A stretch of DNA of 64,000 bases from Pseudolabrys sp. (GTDB lineage Bacteria; Pseudomonadota; Alphaproteobacteria; Rhizobiales; Xanthobacteraceae), in NCBI GenBank assembly GCA_022843325.1, contig JALHNV010000004.1, forward strand, positions 1 to 64,000, written 5' to 3'. Numbering within the stretch: the first letter of the stretch is position 1; each line of letters opens with the position of its first letter. Under the pieces are notes generated by a model, which did no database searches, was not told the origin of the DNA, and saw only the letters and a list, made by a program, of their open reading frames with translations. This document shows, piece after piece, positions 26,177 through 34,465 of the stretch. The position numbers and the translations under genes are program-made.

Positions 26177-27516
26177 CACGCCCACGTGGCGCGGGCCTTG
26201 AGGCTGGCAGCGGTATCGGCGGCGTCGCGCACCACCTTGTCGATGTCGAGCGCGGTGTATTGCCCGTGCCGGCGCAAAATTCGTCCGTCGATCACCACGG
26301 TGTCGATGTTGTCCGGCTGCGCCATCGATACCAGGGCTTCGTAAGGATCGCCGAGCGGTGCCAGATTGGCGTCGGTGGCGCGGATCAGGATCAGGTCGGC
26401 GCGTTTGCCCGGCGTCAGCGAGCCGGTCTTGTCGTCAACGCCAAGATCGCGGGCACCATCGATCGTGGCGAGTTGCACCAGCCGCCGCGCCGTCAGGGTG
26501 TTCTTCGCGCCGAAGCGGTGCATGTTGAGCGTGTAGAGCATCCGCATGCAGGCGAAGCAGTCGCAATTGTACGTCGTGGTGTGATCGATCGACAGACTGG
26601 TGCTGACCCCGGCCTCGAGCATCTCGGCGAACTGGATGGTACCCTGGCGCCGCATCTCCTCTATCGGGGCGATCGAGTAGCTGACGCCGTGTTTCGCCAG
26701 TTCGGCGCGGTCCTCGGCGCTGGAGCCGAGCGGATGCACCAGTTGCAAGTCGGGCCCCAGCAGGCCGGTTCCGGTGAGCCTCTTGATGGCGCCGCTACCT
26801 GAGGTGTGCAGCGTGATCGGCAGGCCGAGGTCGCGCGCCGCGCCCCATTCCCGGCGCGCCATGTCGATGCCGATGGCGCCGCGGGCGCCGCCGAGGCTGC
26901 CGTCAACATTGCGCGAACAGATGCCGAGCGTCAGCAGGCCGTCAGTGCTGACCCAGTCGCGTTGCGCGCGGGCGAGGTCGGCGATGTCCATCGGCTGATC
27001 GTTGGGAATGCCGATCGGCGTGCCATAGGCAAAACGGCCGCGGATGCCGGTGTCGCGCATGGCCGCCATTTCGGCATCGGCGTGGGCCGGGCTGCGCACA
27101 TTGTGGGCCCAGTTCTGCGTCGAGGTGACGCCGGCCGCGAGCGCCTGCGCCAGGCCGAGCCTGACGCTGCGATAGCTGTCTTGCGGCGTGAAATGGGGAC
27201 CGGTGGCGAAGGTGACCGGGAAGTAGCCGCGGGACGGATCGTCCTGCCGCATCAGCGGCCGCAGCGCGCTGGTCCAGTGGTGCCAGTGGGTGTCGACAAA
27301 GCCGGGCATGCAGATCATGCCTTTGCCATCGAGCACCTCGGCGCCCGGCGCCGTCACCGACGCGGCAACCGCGACAATCGTGCCGTCACGCAGGTGCACG
27401 TCGCCGTCCGGCAGATCGCCGACGGCGTCGTCCATCGACAGCACATGCGCGCCGCGCACCAAGAATTCGCCACGCGACGGCAGCGTTACGGGTGGCGAAT
27501 CTGCAAATTGACGCAT
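26176..27516 (-). CDS. Amidohydrolase-family deaminase/chlorohydrolase (TrzA/cytosine-deaminase-like)
   Basis: 446 residues with a beta-sandwich split between the N- and C-termini and a TIM barrel between. The metal ligands are H77 and H79 (VDTHWHHW), the His in ITLHTSGSG and the Asp in LSIDHTTTYN; LQLVHPLG holds another active-site His. The C-terminal GSLTPGKRADLILI is standard for imidazolonepropionase/TrzA-like enzymes. They deaminate or dechlorinate purines, pyrimidines, triazines and related rings; the substrate is unknown. The ATG at 27516 follows a TTG codon that is a less likely start. Confidence 0.85.
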   Translation of the reverse strand: MRQFADSPPVTLPSRGEFLVRGAHVLSMDDAVGDLPDGDVHLRDGTIVAVAASVTAPGAEVLDGKGMICMPGFVDTHWHHWTSALRPLMRQDDPSRGYFPVTFATGPHFTPQDSYRSVRLGLAQALAAGVTSTQNWAHNVRSPAHADAEMAAMRDTGIRGRFAYGTPIGIPNDQPMDIADLARAQRDWVSTDGLLTLGICSRNVDGSLGGARGAIGIDMARREWGAARDLGLPITLHTSGSGAIKRLTGTGLLGPDLQLVHPLGSSAEDRAELAKHGVSYSIAPIEEMRRQGTIQFAEMLEAGVSTSLSIDHTTTYNCDCFACMRMLYTLNMHRFGAKNTLTARRLVQLATIDGARDLGVDDKTGSLTPGKRADLILIRATDANLAPLGDPYEALVSMAQPDNIDTVVIDGRILRRHGQYTALDIDKVVRDAADTAASLKARATWA

Positions 27517-27678
27517 CAAACGGACTTCCGATGAGATCGGCCGCAGCCGCGCGAGCCTTACGCGAGGAAAAACGCGAAGGCAACGTCACGCAGCGACGCG
27601 CCACCGTTGCTGCCCACCGGGTCAACGGATTAGGCTCGGCGGAGAGCGAGCCAATCGCCGCGGGTCAGGGAGAGGAAG

Positions 27679-29265
27679 ATGCACTACGATGGAATCGTGA
27701 TCGGCGCCGGTCACAACGGGTTGACCACCGCGGCCTATCTGGCGCGCGCCGGGCTGAAGATCGCGGTGGTGGAACGCAACCACCGCATCGGCGGCGGCTG
27801 CAGCACCGAAGAGCGCATCCTTCCCGGCCATCGGCTCAATCTGCACGCCAACTTCTACATGGGCATGGGCCTGAGCCCGCTGCTCAGGGATCTGGAGCTG
27901 CACCGCTACGGCTTCTCCTATATTGAGCCGCCGGTGCAGCAGGCGGCCGCGTTCCGCGACGGCACCTGCGTGGTGATCCACAAGGACCTCGACAAGTCCT
28001 GCGCTTCGCTGGCGCGCTTCTCGAAGCAGGACGCCGAGACCTTCCGCGATCTGTGGCACACCTACTGCGAGGAGATGCGGCCGCTGCTGGTGTCGCTGAT
28101 GTACAACGCGCCGCTGCCGCGCGATCAGCTCATCGACCGCCTCAGCGGCGCCAAGGGCAAGGAGCTGCTGTCGCATGCGCAGCACGATCTGTTCAGCGTG
28201 GTGCGCAAGCATTTCGTCGACGAACGCATCCGCACGTTATTCACCTCTTACATGCACGTCATCACCACCGAGAACGTGCCCGGCGCAGGCATCGTGTTTC
28301 CGGCGATCTTCGCCAACATCGCCAGTTTCACGCTGCCGGTCGGCGGCGCGGTGTCGCTGGTTCACGCGCTGACGCGGGTGGTGGAGGCGGGCGGCGGCGA
28401 TGTCATCACCGGCGCCGAGGTGCGCGAGATCAAGGTCGAGAACGGCCGCGCCACCGGCGTGGTGCTCGACGACGGCCGCTTCATCGGCGCCGGCAAATTC
28501 GTCTCCAGCGCCATCGATTTCCCGACCACGCTCGGCATGGCCGGGGAGGAGCGATTCCCGGAGCCGGTGCGTGAAAAGGCCAAGTCATGGCACTGGGGCA
28601 ACCACAGCCTGGTGACGTTGCATCTGGCGCTCAAACGGCCGCCGGAATACCGCGCCAGCGCCTTCGATCCCGACATGGCGCGCGCCTACAACATCTTCTT
28701 TGGCATGGAGAATATCGACGAGGTGGCGAGCTGCTTCGACGACTGCAAGGCGCAGAAATTTCCCAAGGTGCTGATGGGCAACGGCGCCTGCAACAGCGCC
28801 TTCGACCCGACCTATGCGCCGTCCGGCAGCCACACTGCGTTCTGGTGGCCGTTCGCGCCGTACTCGGTCGATGGCGGGCCGCAGGAGTGGGAGAGCAACC
28901 GCGCCGATTATACCCAGCGTATTCTGGACTACTGGCGCGTCTATGCCTCCAACCTCGACGGCGACAACCTGCTCGGCAGCTATCTGTTCACGCCGCTCGA
29001 CGTCGAAAAGCTGAACGTCAACATGCGGCAGGGCGCGGTGCGCATGGGCGCTTACGTGCCGGACCAGCTTGGCATCAACCGGCCGCATCCGCTCCTTCCT
29101 GGCTCGCGCACGCCGGTCGAAGGCCTCTATCTTGGCGGCTCGTCATCCGGCAATGGCGGCGGTGTCAACGGCGCGGCCGGCTACATCGCAGCCAATGCCA
29201 TCGCCGACGACCTGCGCCTGAAGCGGCCGTGGACCCCGGTGCCGCCGCCCGAATGGAAGCATTGA
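27679..29265 (+). CDS. FAD/NAD(P)-dependent oxidoreductase, phytoene-desaturase-like
   Basis: 528 residues. The dinucleotide-binding motif GIVIGAGHNGLTTAAYLARAG at 5-25 is followed by the acidic end of strand two, VVERNHRIGGGCSTEE. Near the C-terminus GLYLGGSSSGNGGGVNGAAGY is the second FAD-binding motif of the CrtI/PYNOX group. GGGAGAGGAAG just upstream is a strong ribosome site. Many soil bacteria carry such proteins outside carotenoid clusters; no other carotenoid gene is here, so a desaturase or oxidase of another compound is more likely. Confidence 0.85.
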   Translation: MHYDGIVIGAGHNGLTTAAYLARAGLKIAVVERNHRIGGGCSTEERILPGHRLNLHANFYMGMGLSPLLRDLELHRYGFSYIEPPVQQAAAFRDGTCVVIHKDLDKSCASLARFSKQDAETFRDLWHTYCEEMRPLLVSLMYNAPLPRDQLIDRLSGAKGKELLSHAQHDLFSVVRKHFVDERIRTLFTSYMHVITTENVPGAGIVFPAIFANIASFTLPVGGAVSLVHALTRVVEAGGGDVITGAEVREIKVENGRATGVVLDDGRFIGAGKFVSSAIDFPTTLGMAGEERFPEPVREKAKSWHWGNHSLVTLHLALKRPPEYRASAFDPDMARAYNIFFGMENIDEVASCFDDCKAQKFPKVLMGNGACNSAFDPTYAPSGSHTAFWWPFAPYSVDGGPQEWESNRADYTQRILDYWRVYASNLDGDNLLGSYLFTPLDVEKLNVNMRQGAVRMGAYVPDQLGINRPHPLLPGSRTPVEGLYLGGSSSGNGGGVNGAAGYIAANAIADDLRLKRPWTPVPPPEWKH

Positions 29266-29283
29266 CGCTTAGACACGAAGCCT

Positions 29284-29769
29284 TCACTTCCCCAGCGTCA
29301 CCGTATCGAACTGCGCCGGCAGCACGATCTCCAGCAGTTCGCAGTCGTCGGAGTAGCCGAGCACGCTGTGCCTGATGCGCGGCGGCTGCAGCCAGCAGCT
29401 GCCGGCGTGAAAGGTGTGCACGCCTTCGCCCTCGAACTCGGTCTTGTACCAGCCCTTCAGCACATAGATCATCTGCAGGTCGACGTCGTGAAAATGCGGC
29501 GTCGATACGTCTTCGGCGCGGTAGGGCGGGATGAAGCGGATGACATGCGCCTGCACCATGCCGCCGGTCGCGGGCGCGAGGCCCAGATCGCGGTATTTGG
29601 CATAGGTGCGCAGGCCCTGGTCGAAATCTTCCTCGCGCAAATGGCTGACGGCGAACTGCTGCTTCGGCTTGGCCTTGGCCCGGGTTTTCCCTTTGACGGC
29701 GCGGCGCACCGCGGCCTTGCGTCCGACCGGCTTGCGCAGCGGCTGGACTTTCTTCTTGCCCTTGGCCAT
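29284..29769 (-). CDS. Cupin-domain protein with a strongly basic N-terminal tail
   Basis: 161 residues. Residues 1-38 are almost only K, R, A, V, P and G (MAKGKKKVQPLRKPVGRKAA and on), like a nucleic-acid-binding or histone-H1-like tail. A single cupin barrel follows, with its metal-site histidines in TPHFHDVDLQMIYVLKGW and its second motif in PPRIRHSVLGYSDDCELLEI. The start at 29769 is fixed by GGGAGGGATCA; the frame is open further upstream but would give unlike sequence. It is convergent with the oxidoreductase (18-base gap). The cupin function is unknown. Confidence 0.8.
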   Translation of the reverse strand: MAKGKKKVQPLRKPVGRKAAVRRAVKGKTRAKAKPKQQFAVSHLREEDFDQGLRTYAKYRDLGLAPATGGMVQAHVIRFIPPYRAEDVSTPHFHDVDLQMIYVLKGWYKTEFEGEGVHTFHAGSCWLQPPRIRHSVLGYSDDCELLEIVLPAQFDTVTLGK

Positions 29770-29814
29770 TGATCCCTCCCCCGAGGACGCAATTGGATCA
29801 CGCCGGCCTTGACC

Positions 29815-30300
29815 ATGGAAGCCCCGAAACCGCCCGCCATCCGGATCTTTGTCGATGCCGACGCCTGTCCGGTGAAGCCGGAGGTGTACCGGGTCGCCGA
29901 GCGTTATGGGCTGTTCGTTTATGTGGTCGCCAACTCGTTCATGAACGTGCCGCGTAGTGGTATGATCGAGCGGGTGATCGTCACGCAAGGGCCGGACGTC
30001 GCCGACGACTGGATCGTCGAACGCGCGGGACCGAGCGATATCGTTATCACCGCCGACGTGCCATTGGCCGGGCGGTGTGTGCGTAACGGGGTTACCGTGC
30101 TGTCACCGACCGGCAAGCCGTTTGACGACAACGCTATGGGCATGGCGCTGGCGACGCGGGATCTGATGACCAGCCTGCGCTCGGCCGGCGAACAGACGCG
30201 TGGTCCGCCGCCGCTGTCGCGGCAGGACATCTCGCGGTTTCTCTCGGCGCTGGATCTGGCGGTGGTGCGGTTGAAGCGGAAGCTCAATCCGTCATCCTGA
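29815..30300 (+). CDS. yaiI: YaiI/YqxD-family (UPF0178) protein
   Basis: 161 residues, the usual size. The N-terminal signature RIFVDADACPVKPEVYRVAE at about 10-30 and ADDWIVERAGPSDIVITADVPLA at about 62-85 identify the family, which has a PIN/NYN nuclease-like fold and no settled function. The ATG at 29815 is preferred over a TTG two codons earlier. The last two codons and the stop are part of a dispersed repeat starting at 30292, so the repeat has probably replaced the original end of the gene. Confidence 0.88.
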   Translation: MEAPKPPAIRIFVDADACPVKPEVYRVAERYGLFVYVVANSFMNVPRSGMIERVIVTQGPDVADDWIVERAGPSDIVITADVPLAGRCVRNGVTVLSPTGKPFDDNAMGMALATRDLMTSLRSAGEQTRGPPPLSRQDISRFLSALDLAVVRLKRKLNPSS

Positions 30301-30337
30301 AGTGCGAGCCGCGCTTGCGGCGAACCTCGAAGGATGA
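30292..30337. repeat. Short palindromic repeat (family D) overlapping the yaiI stop
   Basis: Ends TCATCCT (30292-30298) and AGGATGA (30331-30337) are inverted, with a GCCGCGCTTGCGGC hairpin inside. It covers the yaiI stop codon and directly precedes a family A repeat, giving a composite element up to 30450. Confidence 0.65.
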
Positions 30338-30361
30338 ACGGCCGGGGGCTAAACCCAAACT

Positions 30362-30450
30362 CCGCTCATTCCCGCGCAAGCGGGAATCCTGAGCCACAAA
30401 CAATGCCGGAGAAGGTCGCCCTGGGTCCCCGCTTTCGCGGGGACGAGCGG
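30362..30450. repeat. Dispersed palindromic repeat, family A, copy 1
   Basis: Starts CCGCTCATTCCCGCGCAAGC and ends GGGGACGAGCGG, with an internal hairpin at each end (CCCGC...GCGGG). It has the same ends and layout as the copies at 34370, 46009 and 49156. It lies between the convergent yaiI and pyrE genes. Confidence 0.85.
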
Positions 30451-30456
30451 GGAGAG

Positions 30457-31152
30457 TTACTCCGCCGCGGCCGCGACGCCGCCGTGGGCCTTGGACCAGC
30501 CGGCCGGGTCGTTGATGAAGTTCTCGACCTCGGCCAGTTTTTTCGGCTCGAACTTGCCGCTGGCCTTGGCCACCGCCAGCACGTCGCGCCACGTCGTCAG
30601 GTAGTGCATGGTGACGCCGATGTCGGCGAGAACCTTCCGGCCTTCCGGATAGATGTCGTAGAAGAACAGCACCGTGCAATGGTCGCAGGTGCCGCCGGCG
30701 TCACGGATCGCCTTGACGAAATTGATCTTGCTGCGGCCGTCGGTGGCGAGGTCCTCGACCAGCAGCACGCGCTGGCCCGGGATCAACTGGCCTTCGATCT
30801 GGGCGCCGCGGCCGAAGCCCTTCGCTTTCTTGCGCACATATTGCATCGGCAGCGCCAGCCGGTCGGCAACCCAGGCGGCGAAGGGAATGCCGGCGGTCTC
30901 GCCGCCGGCGACGGCATCGAGCTTGTCGCGGCCGATGTCGCGTTTGATGCCGGCGACGGTGAAATCCATCAGCAGGCTGCGCACGTCGGGAAACGAGATC
31001 AGCCAGCGCGAGTCGTTGTAAACCGGGCTTGCCCAGCCGCTGGTGAAGATGAAGGGCTTGTCGTCCATGAACCGCACCGCGCCGGTGTCGAGGTACATCC
31101 GCGCGGTCAGTTCGGCGATGGTCTTGCGGTCGAGCAGTTCAGGCGTGGTCAT
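30457..31152 (-). CDS. pyrE: Orotate phosphoribosyltransferase
   Basis: 231 residues, slightly longer than the usual ~213. It joins orotate to PRPP to make OMP in pyrimidine synthesis. The PRPP-binding motif VLLVEDLATDGRSKINFV lies near 125-142, with the catalytic-loop region RKKAKGFGRGAQIEG near 106-120. FTSGWASPVYNDSR at 36-49 is the family's orotate-side loop. It is monocistronic, with a 47-base gap to the amidase upstream; no other pyr gene is near. Confidence 0.92.
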   Translation of the reverse strand: MTTPELLDRKTIAELTARMYLDTGAVRFMDDKPFIFTSGWASPVYNDSRWLISFPDVRSLLMDFTVAGIKRDIGRDKLDAVAGGETAGIPFAAWVADRLALPMQYVRKKAKGFGRGAQIEGQLIPGQRVLLVEDLATDGRSKINFVKAIRDAGGTCDHCTVLFFYDIYPEGRKVLADIGVTMHYLTTWRDVLAVAKASGKFEPKKLAEVENFINDPAGWSKAHGGVAAAAE

Positions 31153-31199
31153 GGCAGCGGGTCCGTGCGGGAGACCCCGCGTTCAAAGCATAAAACGCC

Positions 31200-32396
31200 T
31201 CACGCCGCCATCCCGCAATGCCGCGCCAATGCACAGGCAAGATCGAGCAGCGCCTCGTCGCCGCCGGGCCAGCCGATCAGCGACAGCCCGACCGGGCAGC
31301 CGTCGACGGTGCCGATCGGCAGGGTCACCTGCGGCAGGCCGGCGAGGCCGGCCGTGCAGGTCAGCCGCATCACCCGCACGCGGAAGTGCTCCAGTTCCGC
31401 CGGCGTATGATCGAGTCGCGGCGCGATGCAGGGCGCGGTCGGCAGCGCCAGCACGGTGCCGGGCCGGACGATGCCGCGGATATGGTCGCGCGCCTCAGCA
31501 TGCAGCGTGCGGGCGACCGCAAGCTCGTCGACGCCGATGGCGGCGGCGGCGTCCATGCGCTCGCGGATGCCGGGGCCCATCGGCGGCTGATGGCGGGTGA
31601 CGAAGGAGCCGAAGGACTGCCAGACCTCGTGGGCCTGGATGATGCGGAAGGCCTCGCGCCAGGGATCGAATCCGTCCGGCGCGATGCGCGCGTGCACCAT
31701 CGGCGGCAGGTCGTCGACCATGAATTCGAGCGCGCTGTGCATCAGGTCGGCAATCTTCTCGTCGGCCTCCTCGAAGGCGTCCTCCAGCACGATCACTCTC
31801 TGGATCGGCGCGGCGACCGCATTGCCGTCGAGCAGCACGGTCCCAAGTGCGCGGAATACACCGGGACCCGAAGCAAACCAGCCGGGCACATCGAACGATG
31901 GCGCCATCGCTGTCGCGCCGGCGGCATCGACGCGGTTGTGCGTCGGCCGGATGCCGTAGACGCCGTTGAACGCGGCCGGAATGCGGACCGAGCCGCCGGT
32001 GTCGCTGCCCAGCGCAAAGTCGCACGCGCCCGACGCCACGGCGGAGGCGGAGCCGCTCGACGAGCCGCCCGGCAGCCGGCCCGGCGCACGCGGATTGACC
32101 GGCGTGCCGTAATGCGCGTTCGCGCCGGTGACGCTGTAGAAAAACTCGTCGCACACGGTCTTGCCGATGATGGTGGCGCCGGCGTCGAGGATTTTTTGGA
32201 CCGCGGTCGAATTCCGCGCGGCGGCGGGGTGAGTCTCCAGCCAGGTTGGATTGCCGTTGGCGCAGCGTGTCCCTGCGATGTCGTACATGTCCTTGACCGC
32301 GGCCGTGAGGCCCGCCAGCGGACCCTCGGCGGCGCCCGTGACCGGCTCCGGCAGGTCGTGCGGCACGAAGGCCGAGAGATACAACGGTGAGGTCAT
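31200..32396 (-). CDS. Amidase-signature-family amidase
   Basis: 398 residues. The triad is visible as K35 (AAVKDMYDIAGT), S112 (PGGSSSGSA) and nucleophile S136 (SDTGGSVRIPA), with the standard 24-residue spacing between serines. The ATG at 32396 has AAGGAGAG upstream. It is shorter than most amidases (450-500), lacking much of the usual C-terminal region. It follows the first PuuE-like gene by 17 bases and so is probably co-transcribed with the three deacetylase-like genes, perhaps hydrolysing a linear amide made by ring opening. Confidence 0.88.
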   Translation of the reverse strand: MTSPLYLSAFVPHDLPEPVTGAAEGPLAGLTAAVKDMYDIAGTRCANGNPTWLETHPAAARNSTAVQKILDAGATIIGKTVCDEFFYSVTGANAHYGTPVNPRAPGRLPGGSSSGSASAVASGACDFALGSDTGGSVRIPAAFNGVYGIRPTHNRVDAAGATAMAPSFDVPGWFASGPGVFRALGTVLLDGNAVAAPIQRVIVLEDAFEEADEKIADLMHSALEFMVDDLPPMVHARIAPDGFDPWREAFRIIQAHEVWQSFGSFVTRHQPPMGPGIRERMDAAAAIGVDELAVARTLHAEARDHIRGIVRPGTVLALPTAPCIAPRLDHTPAELEHFRVRVMRLTCTAGLAGLPQVTLPIGTVDGCPVGLSLIGWPGGDEALLDLACALARHCGMAA

Positions 32397-32413
32397 GCCG
32401 CTCTCCTTCGACG

Positions 32414-33289
32414 TCACGTCTGCTGGCCGAGGTACCAGTCGAGAATTTGTTCGCCGTTCCAGGCGACCACGCCGTCATGCGCCAGCAGCTCCCGGAAGGT
32501 GCGCTCGACATGGCCGATCCGGTGCGGCACACCGGACAGGTAAGGATGGCAGGCGATCGACAGGATCTTCGGACGGTCCACCGATTCGGCATAGAGGCAA
32601 TCGAACTGGTCGCGCGCGCGGATATACATCATGTCCGAGCCGTGATGCTGCAGCGCCATCATGACGATGTCATGGATTTCAAAATTGTAGGGCAGTGCCA
32701 CCACTGGCTTGTGCGTGGTCTTCAGTGTCACCGGCTCGTCATCGAGCACCCAGTCGCCGATATATTCGACGCCCGCCTCCGACAGAAAATCGAGCGTATC
32801 GAAGGTCTGGGTCAGGCCGGGGCCGAACCAGCCGCGCGGCCGCTTGCCTGAGAACTTCTCGATGACATCCATCGACTTCATGATGACGCCGCGCTGGTCC
32901 TCGGCCTTGTGCATCGGCACCTGGTCGTAGCCGTGGGCGTTGAGTTCCCAGCCGCTGTCGAGACAGGCGGTGACGACCTGCGGATAGGTTTCGCAGACAC
33001 GCGCATTCAGCGTGACCGTCGGCGACACGCCGAGGCTCTCCATCATCTTGCGAATGCGCCAGAAGCCGACCCGCATGCCGTATTCGTGCCAGGTCCAGTT
33101 CGGATGGTCCGGCTGCTGGGGCTGGCCCTGTGGCGGCGAGATCACCATGCGCGCCATCGGTCGGCCCATCTCCCATTCCTCCAGCGCCAGCACGGGCCAG
33201 ATGACCAAACGCACGCCTTTCGGAAACTTCAGAGGCGGGCGGTTCTCGATCGGTGAAAAGGCAAGTCGTTCGCGCGGATGCATGGCCAT
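32414..33289 (-). CDS. PuuE-like polysaccharide deacetylase-superfamily protein, paralogue 1
   Basis: 291 residues from ATG 33289 (AGAGAAG upstream). It belongs to the NodB/CE4-fold group that includes the allantoinase PuuE. The family landmarks are HEYGMRVGFWRI near 67, the WELNAHGYDQVP histidine region near 112-123, and PRGWFGPGLTQTFDTLDFL near 150. Near the C-terminus is ILSIACHPYLSGVPHRI. The TFDDG metal motif of true deacetylases is absent. It is the first of three tandem paralogues and probably hydrolyses a cyclic or linear amide; the substrate is unknown. Confidence 0.8.
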   Translation of the reverse strand: MAMHPRERLAFSPIENRPPLKFPKGVRLVIWPVLALEEWEMGRPMARMVISPPQGQPQQPDHPNWTWHEYGMRVGFWRIRKMMESLGVSPTVTLNARVCETYPQVVTACLDSGWELNAHGYDQVPMHKAEDQRGVIMKSMDVIEKFSGKRPRGWFGPGLTQTFDTLDFLSEAGVEYIGDWVLDDEPVTLKTTHKPVVALPYNFEIHDIVMMALQHHGSDMMYIRARDQFDCLYAESVDRPKILSIACHPYLSGVPHRIGHVERTFRELLAHDGVVAWNGEQILDWYLGQQT

Positions 33290-33394
33290 GAGACTTCTCT
33301 TGCGGGGGATAGGGGGCGGCGTTGGGCCACCCAAGTGAATGAGGTAACGCCGGTCGCGGCAGCGACCGGTTGCCGGTGACACGGTTTAAGAAGG

Positions 33395-34300
33395 CTAAGG
33401 CGCCTTCGGCCCGACCTTCTTGTACCAGTCGGCGATCTGCGCGCCGGTCCAGAATAGAACGTCCTTTTTCTTGCGGATCTTCTGGAATATCTGCCGGAAA
33501 TATTTGGCGCGGTGCGGCGCGCCCATGATGTAGGGGTGCACTGAGATCGCCATCACCCGCGCCGAATCCTTGGAGTCCTTGTAGATCTGCTCGAACTGGT
33601 CCATCGCCCGTTCATAGAACTCGGACGCCTTGTGATGCTGGATCAGCATCATCGCGACGTCGTTGCATTCCTGGGTGTAGGGGATGTTGAGGATCGGCTT
33701 GCCGCGGGTCTTCATCCACACCGGCTGGTCGTCGAGCACCCAGTCGGCGACATAGTCGTAGCCTTCCTCGGCGAGAATGTCCGGCGTCTCCCAGGTCTCG
33801 GTCAGGCCCGGCCCGAGCCAGCCGCGGGGCTTGGCGCCGGTGGCCTTTTCGAGCACGGAGACGCACTTGCGAATGTCCTCGCGCTCGTTCTCGACTTTCT
33901 GCATGTTGCGCTGGGTGTAGCCGTGACCTACGAACTCCCAGTTGCGGTCGACGCAGGCTTTGACGATGTCGGGAAACGCTTCGACGGCGACGCCGTTGAT
34001 GTTCATGACGCCGGGAATCTTGAACTCATCATAGACCTCGAGCAACCGCCAGAAGCCGACCCGGTTGCCGTATTCGTGCCAGCACCAGTTCGGAATGTCC
34101 GGCATCGGCGAACCGCCGGCCGGCGGCGTCAGCACGGTGCGCGGCATGGTCTGCGTCGGGTCCCATTCCTCGACGTTGGTGACGGTCCACACCACCATGC
34201 GCGCTTTATTCGGCAGCTTCAGCGGTTCGCGTTTGGTGATGGCGGAATAATCGAGACGGTCGTTCGGCAGCATCCCGACCGGCGGCTTGGGGAAGTTCAT
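33395..34300 (-). CDS. PuuE-like polysaccharide deacetylase-superfamily protein, paralogue 2
   Basis: 301 residues. It shares with paralogue 1 the blocks HEYGNRVGFWRL, WEFVGHGYTQRNM, PRGWLGPGLTETWETPDIL and MAISVHPYIMGAPHRAK. Between the blocks it differs a good deal, which points to old duplication and separate roles rather than a recent copy. The stop is 105 bases upstream of paralogue 1. The C-terminal FQKIRKKKDVLFWTG stretch is more basic than in the other two. Confidence 0.8.
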   Translation of the reverse strand: MNFPKPPVGMLPNDRLDYSAITKREPLKLPNKARMVVWTVTNVEEWDPTQTMPRTVLTPPAGGSPMPDIPNWCWHEYGNRVGFWRLLEVYDEFKIPGVMNINGVAVEAFPDIVKACVDRNWEFVGHGYTQRNMQKVENEREDIRKCVSVLEKATGAKPRGWLGPGLTETWETPDILAEEGYDYVADWVLDDQPVWMKTRGKPILNIPYTQECNDVAMMLIQHHKASEFYERAMDQFEQIYKDSKDSARVMAISVHPYIMGAPHRAKYFRQIFQKIRKKKDVLFWTGAQIADWYKKVGPKAP

Positions 34301-34369
34301 GGCGGTTCCTCGGCGGTTTCAGCGTGCTTGTTGCGCGTCTTGAATTGGTCAGGGCCGATGTCTCAATCC

Positions 34370-34446
34370 CCGCTCATTCCCGCGGAAGCGGGAATCCAGC
34401 TCTTGCGGCGAAAGAACTGGGTCCCCGCTTTCGCGGGGACGAGCGG
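34370..34446. repeat. Dispersed palindromic repeat, family A, copy 2
   Basis: Starts CCGCTCATTCCCGCGGAAGC and ends GGGGACGAGCGG, with CCAG...CTGGG in the middle. It lies in the gap between paralogues 2 and 3, all genes there being on the minus strand, so here it is inside a possible operon and could affect mRNA stability or read-through. Confidence 0.87.
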
Positions 34447-34465
34447 AGACCACTTAACCCGACTC

